64,000 nucleotides of DNA from Scandinavium vulneris_A (GCA_046518185.1 JBKGRZ010000001.1:806001-870000), one strand, 5' to 3'; shown: positions 16,446 through 26,047, counted from the first letter of the stretch. Translations and numbers: made by a program. The notes: generated by a model from the letters alone, not told the origin.

Positions 16446-17542
16446 TAGATTATTTCCACTTTGGCACGCAGGCAGCCTGCGGTTTGCATCGATTGCAGAA
16501 TCGACATCAGCTCCATTGGCGAAGCACCCAGCGCGTTCAGCGCCCGCACCACGTTATTCAGGTTGGCACTGGAGCGAATGCTCTGCATTGCGCCCCCGCT
16601 CTGACGCAGGTCGATTTGCGTCTGCGGCGTGACCACCGTCGAACCGCCGCCAAACGGCGTATCCGGCTGGCTGACCTGGGCCGAACGGTTGACCGTTACC
16701 GACAGGTTGCCCTGCGCCACCGCACAGTTGTCGAGCGTCACTTCACGGTTCATGACGACCGAACCGGTACGGGAGTTGATGATCACCTTCGCATCCTGTG
16801 GCGTGACGTTGACCTCCAGGTTTTGAATATCCGCCAGCATCCGAACCTGATTGCTACCGCCGCTGGAAGCCTGGATCTGCACGGTGCGCGCATCCAGTGC
16901 CGTGGCATTGCCGTAGCCGCCGCGACGGTTGATAGTGTCGGCAATCTGCTGCGCCATACCAAAATCGTCTTCGTTGAGCTGCAGGTTGATAGTGTTCCCG
17001 GCTCCGAACTGGCTTGGCAGTTCACGTTCAATGGTCGCCCCGTTGGTGATGCGCCCGCCGTTAAGCTGGTTGACCTGCACGCTGCTGCCGCCCGCTGAGG
17101 CGCCAGCCCCGCCGACCAGAATGTTACCCTGCGCTAAGGCATAAACCTGGCTGTCGACGCCTTTCATCGGGGTCATTAACAGCGTCCCGCCGCGCAGGCT
17201 TTTGGCGTTGCCCATCGACGACACCACCACGTCAATCATCTGACCCTGGCGGCCAAATGCCGGCAGCTTGGCGGTGACCATCACCGCCGCCACGTTTTTC
17301 AGCTGCATGTTGGTCCCCGCCGGGACGGTGATCCCGAGCTGCGACAGCATGTTGTTCAGGCTTTGGGTAGTGAATGGCGTTTGGGTGGTCTGATCCCCGG
17401 TCCCGTCGAGACCGACCACCAGGCCGTAGCCAATCAGTGAGTTTTCCCGCACGCCCTGTACGCTGGTGAGGTCGCGAATGCGATCGGCCTGGGCGAATCC
17501 CGCCAGCAGCACCAGTGCAATACCAACCAGAGTTTTAAACAT
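16445..17542 (-). CDS. flgI: Flagellar P-ring protein FlgI
   Basis: Periplasmic subunit of the P ring, the bushing of the flagellar rod in the peptidoglycan. The 365-residue precursor has a Sec signal peptide (MFKTLVGIALVLLAGFAQA, cleavage near 19) and the conserved IRDLTSVQGVRENSLIGYG start of the mature protein. The C-terminus LRAKVEII is typical. FlgA is its periplasmic chaperone. The gene lies 11 nt downstream of flgH. Confidence 0.97.
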   Translation of the reverse strand: MFKTLVGIALVLLAGFAQADRIRDLTSVQGVRENSLIGYGLVVGLDGTGDQTTQTPFTTQSLNNMLSQLGITVPAGTNMQLKNVAAVMVTAKLPAFGRQGQMIDVVVSSMGNAKSLRGGTLLMTPMKGVDSQVYALAQGNILVGGAGASAGGSSVQVNQLNGGRITNGATIERELPSQFGAGNTINLQLNEDDFGMAQQIADTINRRGGYGNATALDARTVQIQASSGGSNQVRMLADIQNLEVNVTPQDAKVIINSRTGSVVMNREVTLDNCAVAQGNLSVTVNRSAQVSQPDTPFGGGSTVVTPQTQIDLRQSGGAMQSIRSSANLNNVVRALNALGASPMELMSILQSMQTAGCLRAKVEII

Positions 17543-17553
17543 AATCCACCTCG

Positions 17554-18252
17554 TTACATCGGCGATAAATTAAGGAAGAAGCGCTGCAGCCAGCCCATGT
17601 TCTGCGCTTCATTGATGTAGCCGTTACCGACGTACTCAATGCGGGCGTCAGCCACTTGCGTAGACGGCACGGTGTTGCTGCCGCTGATGGTGCGCGGGTT
17701 GACGACGCCCGAGAAGCGAATGAATTCGGTGCCCTGGTTGATGGCGATCTGTTTTTCGCCCACCACATGCAGGTTACCGTTGGCCAGCACCTGATCGACG
17801 GTAACCGTCAACGTACCGCTGAAGGTATTGCTGGCGTTGGCCCCGCCTTTACCGTTAAAGGAGTTGCCACCAGAGGCTTCCACATCGGCACGCTCATTGC
17901 CAAACAGGCCCTGGAGATAGCGCGGCACGGTGTCGAAACCGAAATTGGTTTTGCCATCGCGGCTGGCGTTCGCCGAAGAGCTCTTCGACGCGCTGACGTT
18001 TTCTTGCAGCTGGATGGTCAGCGTATCGCCAATGTTGCGCGGACGTCGGTCTTCAAACAGCGGCTGATAGCCGTAGTTAATCGGCTGCGCGCTCTGGAAA
18101 ATCGAGCCATTGACCACCGGCACCGGGCCAGGAATGGGCTGTGCTGTGGTCGCCCCTTCTACCAGCGGCTTTGAGGGGATCCATGCGCATCCGGCCTGAG
18201 TCAGGGCCAGGACCACGAAAAGCGGATAACGAAACGCTGAGGATTTTTGCAT
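17554..18252 (-). CDS. flgH: Flagellar L-ring lipoprotein FlgH
   Basis: Outer-membrane lipoprotein forming the L ring. I chose the ATG at 18250-18252 (MQKSSAFRYPL), giving 232 residues; seven further codons upstream are open but do not match the family. A signal peptide ends in the lipobox QAGC, so the mature protein begins with the lipidated cysteine of CAWIPSKPL. The ENVSASKSSSANASRDGKT and C-terminal NMGWLQRFFLNLSPM regions are conserved. A 56-nt gap separates it from flgG. Confidence 0.96.
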   Translation of the reverse strand: MQKSSAFRYPLFVVLALTQAGCAWIPSKPLVEGATTAQPIPGPVPVVNGSIFQSAQPINYGYQPLFEDRRPRNIGDTLTIQLQENVSASKSSSANASRDGKTNFGFDTVPRYLQGLFGNERADVEASGGNSFNGKGGANASNTFSGTLTVTVDQVLANGNLHVVGEKQIAINQGTEFIRFSGVVNPRTISGSNTVPSTQVADARIEYVGNGYINEAQNMGWLQRFFLNLSPM

Positions 18253-18308
18253 TGCTCTTATCTTCTGAATCAAAAATCCGGTGCAGGAAATCCCGCACCG
18301 GTAACGTC

Positions 18309-19091
18309 TTACAGCTGGGTGAGCTTCTGCAGCATCTGGTCGGTGGTCGACACCGCCTTGCTGTTAATCTCATACGCGCGCTGCACCTGAATCATGTTGA
18401 CCAGCTCTTCCGCCACGTTAACGTTAGAGGTTTCGACATAACCCTGATACAGCAGGCCCGCGCCGTTCAGGCCAGGCGTGCTGTCGTTCGGTGCGCCAGA
18501 GGCCTGGGTTTCGGTGTACAGGTTCTCACCGATGCTCTCCAGACCCGCATCGTTCATGAAGGTGGTCAGATTTAGCTGGCCGACCTGCACCGGATTGGTT
18601 TGTCCCTGCTGGGTCACGCTCACCACGCCGTCACGCCCGATGGTGATGCTCAGGGTGTTGGCCGGAATGGTGATCGCCGGCTGAACCTGGAAGCCGCCCG
18701 CGGTGACCAGTTGACCGTTCTGATCGACCTGGAATGAACCGTCGCGGGTATAGGCCGAGGTGCCGTCCGGGAGCAAGACCTGGAAGAAGCCTTCGCCTTT
18801 GATGGCGACGTCTTTGCTGTTGTCGGTCTGCGACAGATTGCCCTGGGTGTGGATACGCTCGGTCGCCACCGGACGCACACCGGTACCGATTTGCAGGCCG
18901 GATGGCAGCGTGGTCTGTTCAGATGACTGCGCCCCCGGCTGACGTACAGTTTGATACAGCAGGTCTTCAAACACCGCACGCTGGCGCTTGAAGCCGTTGG
19001 TGCTCACGTTCGCCAGGTTGTTGGCGATAACGTCCATGTTGGTTTGCTGGGCGTCAAGGCCGGTTTTGGCAATCCATAATGAACTGATCAT
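18309..19091 (-). CDS. flgG: Flagellar distal rod protein FlgG
   Basis: Forms the distal rod of the basal body. The 260-residue protein has the rod/hook family motif ANNLANVSTNGFKRQRA near the N-terminus and the C-terminal EELVNMIQVQRAYEINSK, exactly the conserved ends expected. It is located between flgF and flgH in the class II operon, 12 nt after flgF. Confidence 0.97.
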   Translation of the reverse strand: MISSLWIAKTGLDAQQTNMDVIANNLANVSTNGFKRQRAVFEDLLYQTVRQPGAQSSEQTTLPSGLQIGTGVRPVATERIHTQGNLSQTDNSKDVAIKGEGFFQVLLPDGTSAYTRDGSFQVDQNGQLVTAGGFQVQPAITIPANTLSITIGRDGVVSVTQQGQTNPVQVGQLNLTTFMNDAGLESIGENLYTETQASGAPNDSTPGLNGAGLLYQGYVETSNVNVAEELVNMIQVQRAYEINSKAVSTTDQMLQKLTQL

Positions 19092-19103
19092 AGGTATCCT
19101 TTA

Positions 19104-19862
19104 TTAGCTCATTGAGAGCAGCTGATTGGCTTTAGAGGCGTTGTCGTCCACGCTGCTAATCACCTTCATCTGCATTTCAAAACGTCGGGAACTGGCAATC
19201 ATGTCAGCCATCGCCGCCACCGGTTTCACGTTACTGCCTTCCAGCACGCCGGACTGTAAACGGATGCTCGGGTCGGATTGCAGCGTCGGGCCACGCGTGG
19301 CCTGTGCGGCCGCCGTCAGACGGAACATGCCGTCATCCCCGCGAATCACTTCAGTGTTCTCCGCCTTGACCAGCTTTAACTTGGCCACAGGCGAAATGGT
19401 GTTCGCCGGGTCGCCCGGATTAAGCGCTGAAATCGTGCCATCAGAGGCGATGGTGACTTCGGAGCCTTCCGGCACCATCACCGGCCCGCCACCGTCGGCC
19501 ATCACCGGGTTACCCTGAATGGTCAACTGCCCGGTCGGGGTCACCTGAATGTTGCCGTTACGGGTATACCCTTCCGAGCCATCGGCCGCCTGCACCGCCA
19601 ACCAGCCATCCTGCTGCAACGCCACGTCCAAAGGACGGGCGGTGTAGTCGAGCTGACCCGGCGTCATGTCGGCCCCCGGCGTGGAACCGGTCACCAGCGT
19701 GCGGGTCTGAAAGGTTTCCCCGTTGACCGGCACGGCACGCAGCGCGGTCAGCTGTGCGCGAAAGCCCGGCGTGGAGGTATTGGCGAGATTGCTCGCGGTA
19801 ACCCCCTGCATTTCCATCGTCTGGCTGGCCGCGCCCATCGCGGTATATATTGCGTGATCCAT
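19104..19862 (-). CDS. flgF: Flagellar proximal rod protein FlgF
   Basis: Proximal rod component of the basal body, 252 residues. It begins MDHAIYTAMGAASQTMEMQG and contains ASNLANTSTPGFRAQ, the rod-protein signature; the C-terminus carries MADMIASSRRFEMQMK. It lies 20 nt downstream of flgE and 12 nt before flgG. Confidence 0.96.
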   Translation of the reverse strand: MDHAIYTAMGAASQTMEMQGVTASNLANTSTPGFRAQLTALRAVPVNGETFQTRTLVTGSTPGADMTPGQLDYTARPLDVALQQDGWLAVQAADGSEGYTRNGNIQVTPTGQLTIQGNPVMADGGGPVMVPEGSEVTIASDGTISALNPGDPANTISPVAKLKLVKAENTEVIRGDDGMFRLTAAAQATRGPTLQSDPSIRLQSGVLEGSNVKPVAAMADMIASSRRFEMQMKVISSVDDNASKANQLLSMS

Positions 19863-19882
19863 GAAACCGTCCCGTCAGGCGC

Positions 19883-21139
19883 TTAGCGCAGGTTAACCAG
19901 GGTGTTAAGGATCTGATCCTGGGTTTTGATAGTCTGCGCATTCGACTGATAGTTACGCTGCGCGACAATCATGTTCACCAGTTCTTTACTCAGATCGACG
20001 TTGGAGGCTTCCAGCGCGCCGTTGGTCAGGGTGCCGAAGTTGCCAGTGCCAGCGGTGCCGAGCAGCGCCACGCCGGAGGACTGGGTGGCAGACCAAACGT
20101 TATCGCCTTCCGATTGCAGACCTTCGTTGTTGGCGAAGTTAGCCAGGGTAATTTGGCCCAGCAGCTGCGTCTGTTCGTTGGAGTAGTTGCCAACCACGGT
20201 GCCATCTTCGTTAATCTGATAGCTGACCAGGTTACCCGGCTTGTAGCCGTTCTGATTGGTCGCGACGATGTCGTTCGAGCCGGTATTCTGCTGCATCGAG
20301 TTCTGGAAGCTCAGATTGAAACTGCTGGCGGCAGACCCGTTCAGGGAGCCCATCGCAATTGAAATTTGTGGGGCGGTGTTGGCGGTGGTCGCCAGGGCGC
20401 CAGAAGCCGGGTCGTAGTTGAAGACCCCGGTCAGCGTCCCGTTATCGGCAAACTGCATCTGCGCTTGTTTCACCGCAGCGGCACCGGCCATGCTGGAATC
20501 CTGGGTGTAAACGTCCCACTTATTAGCACTGTTCTTCACGTAATAGACGTTCATGTCATGGGAGTTACCCAGACTGTCGAAGACGGTGACGGTGCCTTTT
20601 TTGTTGTAAGTATCCGCGTTGGTGGCATCAAACGGAGACGTCGCCGGGACGGCATCGGTAGAGTTGAGGTTAATTTGCATCGCCGAAGTGGTGGTCGCTT
20701 TCGCCGCCATCAGGGTGTTAGGGATGCTTAAACCGACCGGGTTGGCGCCCTGCTGAATGGTGGGCGGAGTACCGGTGGCCGGATAGCCGGTCAGCTGCAG
20801 ACCCTGCATGTTCACCAGGTTACGGTTTTCGTCCAGTTTGAACTGGCCGTTACGGCTGTAGTACACGGAACCGTTGGCGTCGGTCATTCGGAAGAAACCG
20901 CTCTGGCTGATTGCCACGTCCAGAGCACGGCCGGTGCCGGTGGTGGTGCCGTCGTTAAAGTCCTGGGTGATGCCCGCCACTTTCACGCCGAGGCCCACTT
21001 TGGAACCGGCAAACATGTCGGCGAAAGACGCCGTACCGGCTTTAAAACCGTAGGTCGCGGAGTTGGCAATGTTGTTGCCAATCACGTCGAGGTTGGTGGC
21101 AGCGGCGTTCAGGCCGCTGACCGCTTGAGAAAAGGCCAT
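19883..21139 (-). CDS. flgE: Flagellar hook protein FlgE
   Basis: Structural subunit of the hook, the universal joint of the flagellum. The 418-residue protein has conserved termini (MAFSQAVSGLNAAATNLDVI, then NSATYGFKAG; C-terminal ELVNMIVAQRNYQSNAQTIK). It is about 16 residues longer than E. coli FlgE (402), the extra length lying in the exposed middle domains. FlgD caps hook growth and is encoded just upstream. Confidence 0.97.
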   Translation of the reverse strand: MAFSQAVSGLNAAATNLDVIGNNIANSATYGFKAGTASFADMFAGSKVGLGVKVAGITQDFNDGTTTGTGRALDVAISQSGFFRMTDANGSVYYSRNGQFKLDENRNLVNMQGLQLTGYPATGTPPTIQQGANPVGLSIPNTLMAAKATTTSAMQINLNSTDAVPATSPFDATNADTYNKKGTVTVFDSLGNSHDMNVYYVKNSANKWDVYTQDSSMAGAAAVKQAQMQFADNGTLTGVFNYDPASGALATTANTAPQISIAMGSLNGSAASSFNLSFQNSMQQNTGSNDIVATNQNGYKPGNLVSYQINEDGTVVGNYSNEQTQLLGQITLANFANNEGLQSEGDNVWSATQSSGVALLGTAGTGNFGTLTNGALEASNVDLSKELVNMIVAQRNYQSNAQTIKTQDQILNTLVNLR

Positions 21140-21166
21140 GTCTTAACTCCTGCTAAGGTTGAAGGC

Positions 21167-21859
21167 TTAAATAATCTGACGAACTTCGTCGAGCGTGGTG
21201 GTGCCATACGTTCCGAGATCCAGCAGATTACCGCTGCTTCCCTTCGTAACCCCTTGCACCAGCGCGAACTTAAGTGGCTGAGCCACCAGCTGCGTGCCGT
21301 TGGTGCTGGCGGCAATCGAGACGTTATATGCGCCGTCCGGCACGGTAGAGCCATCGGCGGCAGTCCCATCCCAGGTAAAGGTGTGAACGCCTGCGGCCAG
21401 GCTGCCAAGATCCATGGTGCGAATCACTTTGCCGCTGGCATCGGTCACGGTGGCGGTCGCTTTGTCGGCGGCCTGAGTCAGCTCAACGCCAAACGGCGTA
21501 GTGCTGGCGGTGCCGTCGGAGCCTTTGCCGGCCAGCACCACCGCCCCCGGGATCATCACCCCGTGACCAATAAGCGAGGTGGCCTGCAACGACTGGCTGT
21601 TATCAATCTGACCGGAGATAGAGCCCAGCGTAGTGTTCAGCTTCTCAATCCCGCTGACGGTGCTTATCTGCGCCAGCTGAGAGGTCAGCTGACTGTTGTC
21701 CATCGGGTTGGTCGGATCCTGGTTTTTCAACTGCGCCACCAGCAGGGTCAGGAAGCTGCTTTGCAGGTCTGAGGCGTTGCTGGTGGTTAAACTGCCACTG
21801 GTCGCGGTCGTGGTCGCGCCCGTACTGGTCGGGTCATTGACATTCACGGCAATAGACAT
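21167..21859 (-). CDS. flgD: Flagellar hook capping protein FlgD
   Basis: Scaffold at the tip of the growing hook, discarded on completion. The 230-residue protein has the N-terminal LQSSFLTLLVAQLKNQDPTN motif and NSQLTSQLAQISTVSGIEKL, then a FlgD Ig-like/Tudor core with FTWDGTAADGS. It lies 27 nt before flgE and 11 nt after flgC. Confidence 0.96.
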   Translation of the reverse strand: MSIAVNVNDPTSTGATTTATSGSLTTSNASDLQSSFLTLLVAQLKNQDPTNPMDNSQLTSQLAQISTVSGIEKLNTTLGSISGQIDNSQSLQATSLIGHGVMIPGAVVLAGKGSDGTASTTPFGVELTQAADKATATVTDASGKVIRTMDLGSLAAGVHTFTWDGTAADGSTVPDGAYNVSIAASTNGTQLVAQPLKFALVQGVTKGSSGNLLDLGTYGTTTLDEVRQII

Positions 21860-21870
21860 CGTTTTCTCCG

Positions 21871-22275
21871 TTACTGACCGAGCGTCAGCGTTTTGAGCAT
21901 CATGCTCTTGACGGTATTGAGGACTTCAACGTTGGCCTGATAGCTGCGGGAAGCGGACATGGTGTTAACCATCTCTTCCACCACATCTACGTTCGGCATC
22001 TTCACGTAGCCTTTGGCATCCGCCAGCGGATTGCCCGGCTGGTAAACCAGCTTGAACGGCTCCTGGCTTTCCTGCACATCGGCCACCTTCACGCCGCCGG
22101 TTGCCGCCCCAACGGGCGCATCCACCTGGAATACGACCTGTTTGGCGCGATACGGCTGACCATCCGGGCCGGTCACGCTGTCGGCGTTGGCGAGGTTGCT
22201 GGCAGCCACGTTCAGGCGCTTGGACTGCGCGGTCAGCGCCGATCCGGCAACGTCAAAAATATTCAGTAAGGCCAT
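21871..22275 (-). CDS. flgC: Flagellar proximal rod protein FlgC
   Basis: Rod protein of 134 residues with the N-terminal NVAASNLANADSVTGPDG rod motif and the C-terminal VEEMVNTMSASRSYQANVE. It lies only 3 nt downstream of flgB. Confidence 0.97.
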   Translation of the reverse strand: MALLNIFDVAGSALTAQSKRLNVAASNLANADSVTGPDGQPYRAKQVVFQVDAPVGAATGGVKVADVQESQEPFKLVYQPGNPLADAKGYVKMPNVDVVEEMVNTMSASRSYQANVEVLNTVKSMMLKTLTLGQ

Positions 22276-22278
22276 GAA

Positions 22279-22692
22279 TTAGTTCCCCTGTAGCACGGTC
22301 ATCATGCTGCGGATTTGCCCGCCCAGCACGGTTAACCCGGTCTGGTATTGCAGGCTGTTGTCGGCGAATTGCGTGCGCTCCCGGTCCATATCGACGGTGT
22401 TACCGTCCATGGATGGCTGATCGGGGACCCGATACATCAGGTCTACAGAGGGGGCAGACATCGCCTGGGCTGGAATATGGCGTTCGGAGGTCAGCGTGAG
22501 TGACACGCTGCTGGTTTCCGCGCGCCCCCTTTCCATCACTTTTTTCAGTTCCGTGGCAAAATCAACATCGCGCGCCTGATACCCCGGGGTATCGGCGTTA
22601 GCAATATTCGAGGCCAGGATTTCCTGACGCTGGGCGCGCAGGTTCAACGCTTCCTGTTGAAAACGTAGCGCGGCGTCGAGTTTATCGAGCAT
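22279..22692 (-). CDS. flgB: Flagellar proximal rod protein FlgB
   Basis: First gene of the flgBCDEFGHIJ class II operon. The 137-residue rod protein carries RQEILASNIANADTPGYQAR, the family motif; the C-terminus SMMTVLQGN is typical. It diverges from flgA across 160 bp, which in E. coli holds FlhDC-activated promoters for both directions. Confidence 0.97.
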   Translation of the reverse strand: MLDKLDAALRFQQEALNLRAQRQEILASNIANADTPGYQARDVDFATELKKVMERGRAETSSVSLTLTSERHIPAQAMSAPSVDLMYRVPDQPSMDGNTVDMDRERTQFADNSLQYQTGLTVLGGQIRSMMTVLQGN

Positions 22693-22852
22693 GTCTCCTC
22701 CGCTGATGGCAATAGTTCATTCAGCGTTCAGATTAATCCCAATTTTTTGACCCCATCGTCGGAATAAAAGCAAAATGCATCGCTATTTGTTGCGTTGAAG
22801 TGCGTCGCTTACAGGTAAGATTCTGCTATTCCCTGACAGACTGGAGTTAACG
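22693..22852. promoter_or_regulatory. Divergent flgB/flgA class II promoter region
   Basis: A 160-bp gap between two divergent flagellar operons, where FlhDC binds in E. coli. Degenerate half-site-like words occur (GATGGCAATAG near 22704; CGCTATTTG near 22780), resembling the AATGGCAGAAATAGC/CGCTATTTCTGCC half sites. I could not fix the exact pair of half sites or the start points. Confidence 0.5.
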
Positions 22853-23512
22853 ATGCGAAACCTGAAACCCACGCTCACGCTGGCACTCGTGCTACTGAGC
22901 CCGGTGGCGATGGCGGAGGAATTAACCCAGCAGCTGAACGCGTTTTTCGTGCAGCGTCTGGCAGGTTTCAGCGACGCGGTGAAGGTCAGCCTGCGCAATC
23001 CCGGGAGCCAAATGCCGGGGTGTGAGCAGCCTGCCCTCAGCGTGATGGGGAATAACAAGCTGTGGGGCAACCAAACCGTGCAGGCGCAGTGCGGCACGGA
23101 AAAACGCTACATTCAGGTGTTCGTTGAGGCGACGGGCAACTACGTGGTGGCCGCGCAACCGGTTGCGCGCGGGTCGGTGTTACAGCCTGGCAGCGTCTCG
23201 CTAAAGCGCGGCCGTTTGGATCAGTTGCCACCGCGCACCATGCTGGATGTTAATCAGGCGCAGGATGCCGTGTCGATGCGTGACCTGGTGCCGGGACAGG
23301 CGATTCAGCTATCAATGTTGCGTCAGTCATGGCGCGTCAAAGCCGGACAAAAAGTGCAAGTGATCGCCAGCGGTGACGGCTTTAGCGTGAATGGTGAAGG
23401 CCAGGCGCTAAACAATGCGGCGGTGGCGCAAAATGCGCGGGTGAGAATGCCCTCAGGCCAGGTGGTGAGCGGTCAGGTCGATCCTGATGGGAATATTCTG
23501 ATTAACCTATAA
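22853..23512 (+). CDS. flgA: Flagellar P-ring assembly chaperone FlgA
   Basis: Periplasmic chaperone for P-ring (FlgI) assembly. The 219-residue precursor has a signal peptide (cleavage near AMA-EEL, residue 22) and a C-terminal SAF/beta-clip domain with the VVAAQPVARGSVL and VKAGQKVQVIASGDGF motifs. It diverges from the flgB operon and precedes flgMN. Confidence 0.96.
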   Translation: MRNLKPTLTLALVLLSPVAMAEELTQQLNAFFVQRLAGFSDAVKVSLRNPGSQMPGCEQPALSVMGNNKLWGNQTVQAQCGTEKRYIQVFVEATGNYVVAAQPVARGSVLQPGSVSLKRGRLDQLPPRTMLDVNQAQDAVSMRDLVPGQAIQLSMLRQSWRVKAGQKVQVIASGDGFSVNGEGQALNNAAVAQNARVRMPSGQVVSGQVDPDGNILINL

Positions 23513-23518
23513 TCTTTT

Positions 23519-23545
23519 TAAAGAATCTGCGAACACTGCCGATAA
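23519..23545 (+). promoter_or_regulatory. Sigma28 (FliA) promoter of flgMN
   Basis: TAAAGAAT-N11-GCCGATAA matches the FliA consensus with a perfect -10, the exact 11-bp spacer and six of eight -35 bases. It starts 7 bp after the flgA stop. Confidence 0.85.
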
Positions 23546-23605
23546 ATAATCAACAACTGATGATGGCAGGCAGTAGCGCCACGAAACCTCGATGAGGACA
23601 GGACA

Positions 23606-23899
23606 ATGAGCATTGATCGTACATCGCCCCTGAAGCCCGTTAACGCCGTCCAGCCGCGTGAGCCGAATGAAGCCCAGGCGCAGAAAGCCCGTCTGGACAA
23701 ATCTTCGACCGCGAACAGCACTAACGTCACGCTGAGCGAAGCACAATCGAGCCTGATGCAGTCGCGCAACAGCGACATTAATATGGAACGCGTTGAAGCG
23801 CTGAAAACGGCTATTCGTAACGGCGAACTGAAAATGGATACGGGCAAAATTGCCGATTCACTGATTTCGGATACCCAGAGCTGGCTGCAGAGTAAATAA
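23606..23899 (+). CDS. flgM: Anti-sigma28 factor FlgM
   Basis: Binds and inhibits FliA (sigma28) until the hook is complete, then is exported through the flagellum. The 97-residue, mostly disordered protein begins MSIDRTSPLKPVNAVQPRE and carries the C-terminal sigma-binding helices (MERVEALKTAIRNGELKMDT, then IADSLISDTQSWLQSK). It can be transcribed from both the flgA class II promoter and its own sigma28 promoter, giving the negative feedback loop. Confidence 0.97.
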   Translation: MSIDRTSPLKPVNAVQPREPNEAQAQKARLDKSSTANSTNVTLSEAQSSLMQSRNSDINMERVEALKTAIRNGELKMDTGKIADSLISDTQSWLQSK

Positions 23900-23903
23900 C
23901 AGA

Positions 23904-24326
23904 ATGAGTCGTCTGTCAGAAATACTGGATCATATGACAGTCATCCTGAACTCGCTGAAAGAGGTGATGGATGCCGAGCAGCAACAGCTTTCCGCAGGCA
24001 GCGTGAACAGTAGCGCCCTGCAACGGATAACCGAAGAAAAAAGCTCGTTGCTGGCGACCCTCGATTATCTGGAGAAACAGCGTCGTCTGGAGCAGGAAGC
24101 GCAGCGCTGCGCCAATGATGACGTGGCGGAACGCTGGCTGAGCATTACCGAAAAAACGCAACATCTGCGCGATCTCAACCAGCACAACGGCTGGCTGCTG
24201 GAAGGCCAGATTGAGCGTAATCAGCAGGCATTAGAGGTGTTGAAACCGCATCAGGAACCCAGCCTTTACGGCAAAGACGGGCAGACGTCGACGACGCCGC
24301 GCGGCAACAAGAAGTTCTCCGTTTAA
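23904..24326 (+). CDS. flgN: Flagellar export chaperone FlgN
   Basis: Cytosolic chaperone for FlgK and FlgL. The 140-residue helical protein (SEILDHMTVILNSLKEVMDA at the start, a YGKDG segment near the C-terminus) is encoded 4 nt after flgM, as in E. coli. It converges on murJ with a G+C-rich hairpin between them. Confidence 0.95.
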   Translation: MSRLSEILDHMTVILNSLKEVMDAEQQQLSAGSVNSSALQRITEEKSSLLATLDYLEKQRRLEQEAQRCANDDVAERWLSITEKTQHLRDLNQHNGWLLEGQIERNQQALEVLKPHQEPSLYGKDGQTSTTPRGNKKFSV

Positions 24327-24351
24327 CTCCCCGGTAATCACCAGACACGCA

Positions 24352-24384
24352 CGCGGCGGGAAGCATTTCGCTTCACCGCCGCGC
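24352..24384. terminator. Hairpin between flgN and murJ
   Basis: CGCGGCGG and CCGCCGCG form an outer stem, with GAAGC/GCTTC nested inside around ATTTC. T-runs on either side are poor, so termination is likely but weakly supported. Confidence 0.5.
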
Positions 24385-24389
24385 GGCAT

Positions 24390-25925
24390 TTACACGCTCC
24401 GACGGGTGAATTCCTTCACTCTGAAACCCAGCACCAGCAGCGTCGCAAAGTAAGCGACAATGCCCGCAATCACCACGCCCATCAGGCGCAAAATACGCCA
24501 CGGCATGGTGCCCTGCGACCACTCCGGCATAATGTGCATCACGCCCAGCAGCACCGCCGCCATCACCACCACCGCCGCAATCAGACGGGTCAGGAACTTG
24601 CCCCAGCCCGGCTCAGGGGTGAAAATTTTCTGCTTACGCAGCTGCCAGTAAAGCAGGCTGGCGTTCAGACAGGCCGCCAGACCGATCGACAGCGATAGTC
24701 CGGCATGTTTCAGCGGGCCGATAAACGCCAGGTTCATCAACTGGGTCATGATAAGCGTCACGATAGCAATTTTGACCGGGGTTTTGATGTTCTGACGCGA
24801 ATAGAAACCCGGCGCCAATACTTTCAACACAATCAGCCCCACCAGCCCGACCGAATAGGCCACCAGCGCGCGCTGGGTCATCGCCGCATCAAAGGCCGTG
24901 AATTTTCCGTACTGGAACAGCGACACGGTCAGTGGTTTCGCCAGAATGCCCAGCGCCACCGCGCTCGGTACCGCCAGCAGAAAGCACAGACGCAGCCCCC
25001 AGTCCATCAGGCGGTTGTATTCCTCATGATTACCGCTGGCAAAGCTTTTCGACAGCGACGGCAGCAGAATTGTCCCGAGCGCCACGCCCAGCACGCCGGA
25101 CGGGAACTCCATCAGACGGTCAGCGTAATACATCCAGGAGACCGAGCCAGAGGCAAGGAACGAGGCGAAAATGGTGTTGATGATCAGTGAAATCTGGCTG
25201 ACAGACACGCCGAGAATGGCCGGGCCCATTTGCTTCACCACCCGCATCGAACCAGTGTCTTTCAGGTTGATGCGCGGCAGCACCAGCATGCCGATTTTTT
25301 TCAGGTGCGGCAGCTGATAGAACAGTTGCAGTACCCCGCCGACGGTGACCGCCCACGCCAGCGCCAGCACCGGAGGATTGAAATAGGGTGCGGCAAACAG
25401 CGCAAAGCCAATCATGCTGACGTTAAGGAACGTCGGGGCAAAGGCCGGAACCGAGAAGCGATTCCAGGTATTCAGAATCGCCCCTACCAGCGACGCCAGG
25501 GAGATCAGGAGAATATACGGGAAGGTGATGCGTAGCAGTTGGCTGGTTAAGGCGAACTTATCCGCGGTATCCGCAAAACCCGGTGCGGTAAGGGTGATAA
25601 CCCACGGTGCGGCCAGCATCCCAACGACGGTCACAATCGCCAGGGCGAGGGTGAGTAAGCCCGAAACATAAGAGACGAACACGCGGGTGGCATCTTCGCC
25701 CTGCTTGCTTTTGTATTCGGCCAGAATCGGCACAAACGCCTGAGAAAATGCCCCTTCCGCAAAGATGCGGCGCAGCAGGTTCGGCAGTTTGAATGCGACA
25801 AAAAAGGCATCCGTCGCCATTCCCGCTCCAAAAACCCTTGCCACAATGGCATCGCGCGCAAATCCCAGCACACGAGAGAACATGGTCATTGAACTGACGG
25901 CCGCCAGTGATTTTAATAGGTTCAT
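24390..25925 (-). CDS. murJ: Lipid II flippase MurJ
   Basis: Essential inner-membrane flippase that moves the peptidoglycan precursor lipid II to the periplasmic face. I chose the ATG at 25923-25925 (MNLLKSLAAVSSMTMFSRVL), giving 511 residues as in E. coli; six upstream codons are open but atypical. About 14 hydrophobic segments are visible (MOP superfamily, MurJ/MviN family), with the RDAIVARVFGAG motif in the first loop. Formerly mviN. It converges on flgN. Confidence 0.97.
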   Translation of the reverse strand: MNLLKSLAAVSSMTMFSRVLGFARDAIVARVFGAGMATDAFFVAFKLPNLLRRIFAEGAFSQAFVPILAEYKSKQGEDATRVFVSYVSGLLTLALAIVTVVGMLAAPWVITLTAPGFADTADKFALTSQLLRITFPYILLISLASLVGAILNTWNRFSVPAFAPTFLNVSMIGFALFAAPYFNPPVLALAWAVTVGGVLQLFYQLPHLKKIGMLVLPRINLKDTGSMRVVKQMGPAILGVSVSQISLIINTIFASFLASGSVSWMYYADRLMEFPSGVLGVALGTILLPSLSKSFASGNHEEYNRLMDWGLRLCFLLAVPSAVALGILAKPLTVSLFQYGKFTAFDAAMTQRALVAYSVGLVGLIVLKVLAPGFYSRQNIKTPVKIAIVTLIMTQLMNLAFIGPLKHAGLSLSIGLAACLNASLLYWQLRKQKIFTPEPGWGKFLTRLIAAVVVMAAVLLGVMHIMPEWSQGTMPWRILRLMGVVIAGIVAYFATLLVLGFRVKEFTRRSV

Positions 25926-26047
25926 TAACGTGTTATTCCACAACCCTGGATCAAAAACGCCTGCAGCAAAACAGGCGTTGGAAAGTGGCGATAGTCTACC
26001 TGGATTAACCGTAATTACTACCGGCAGATGTTACAACCTCATACTCG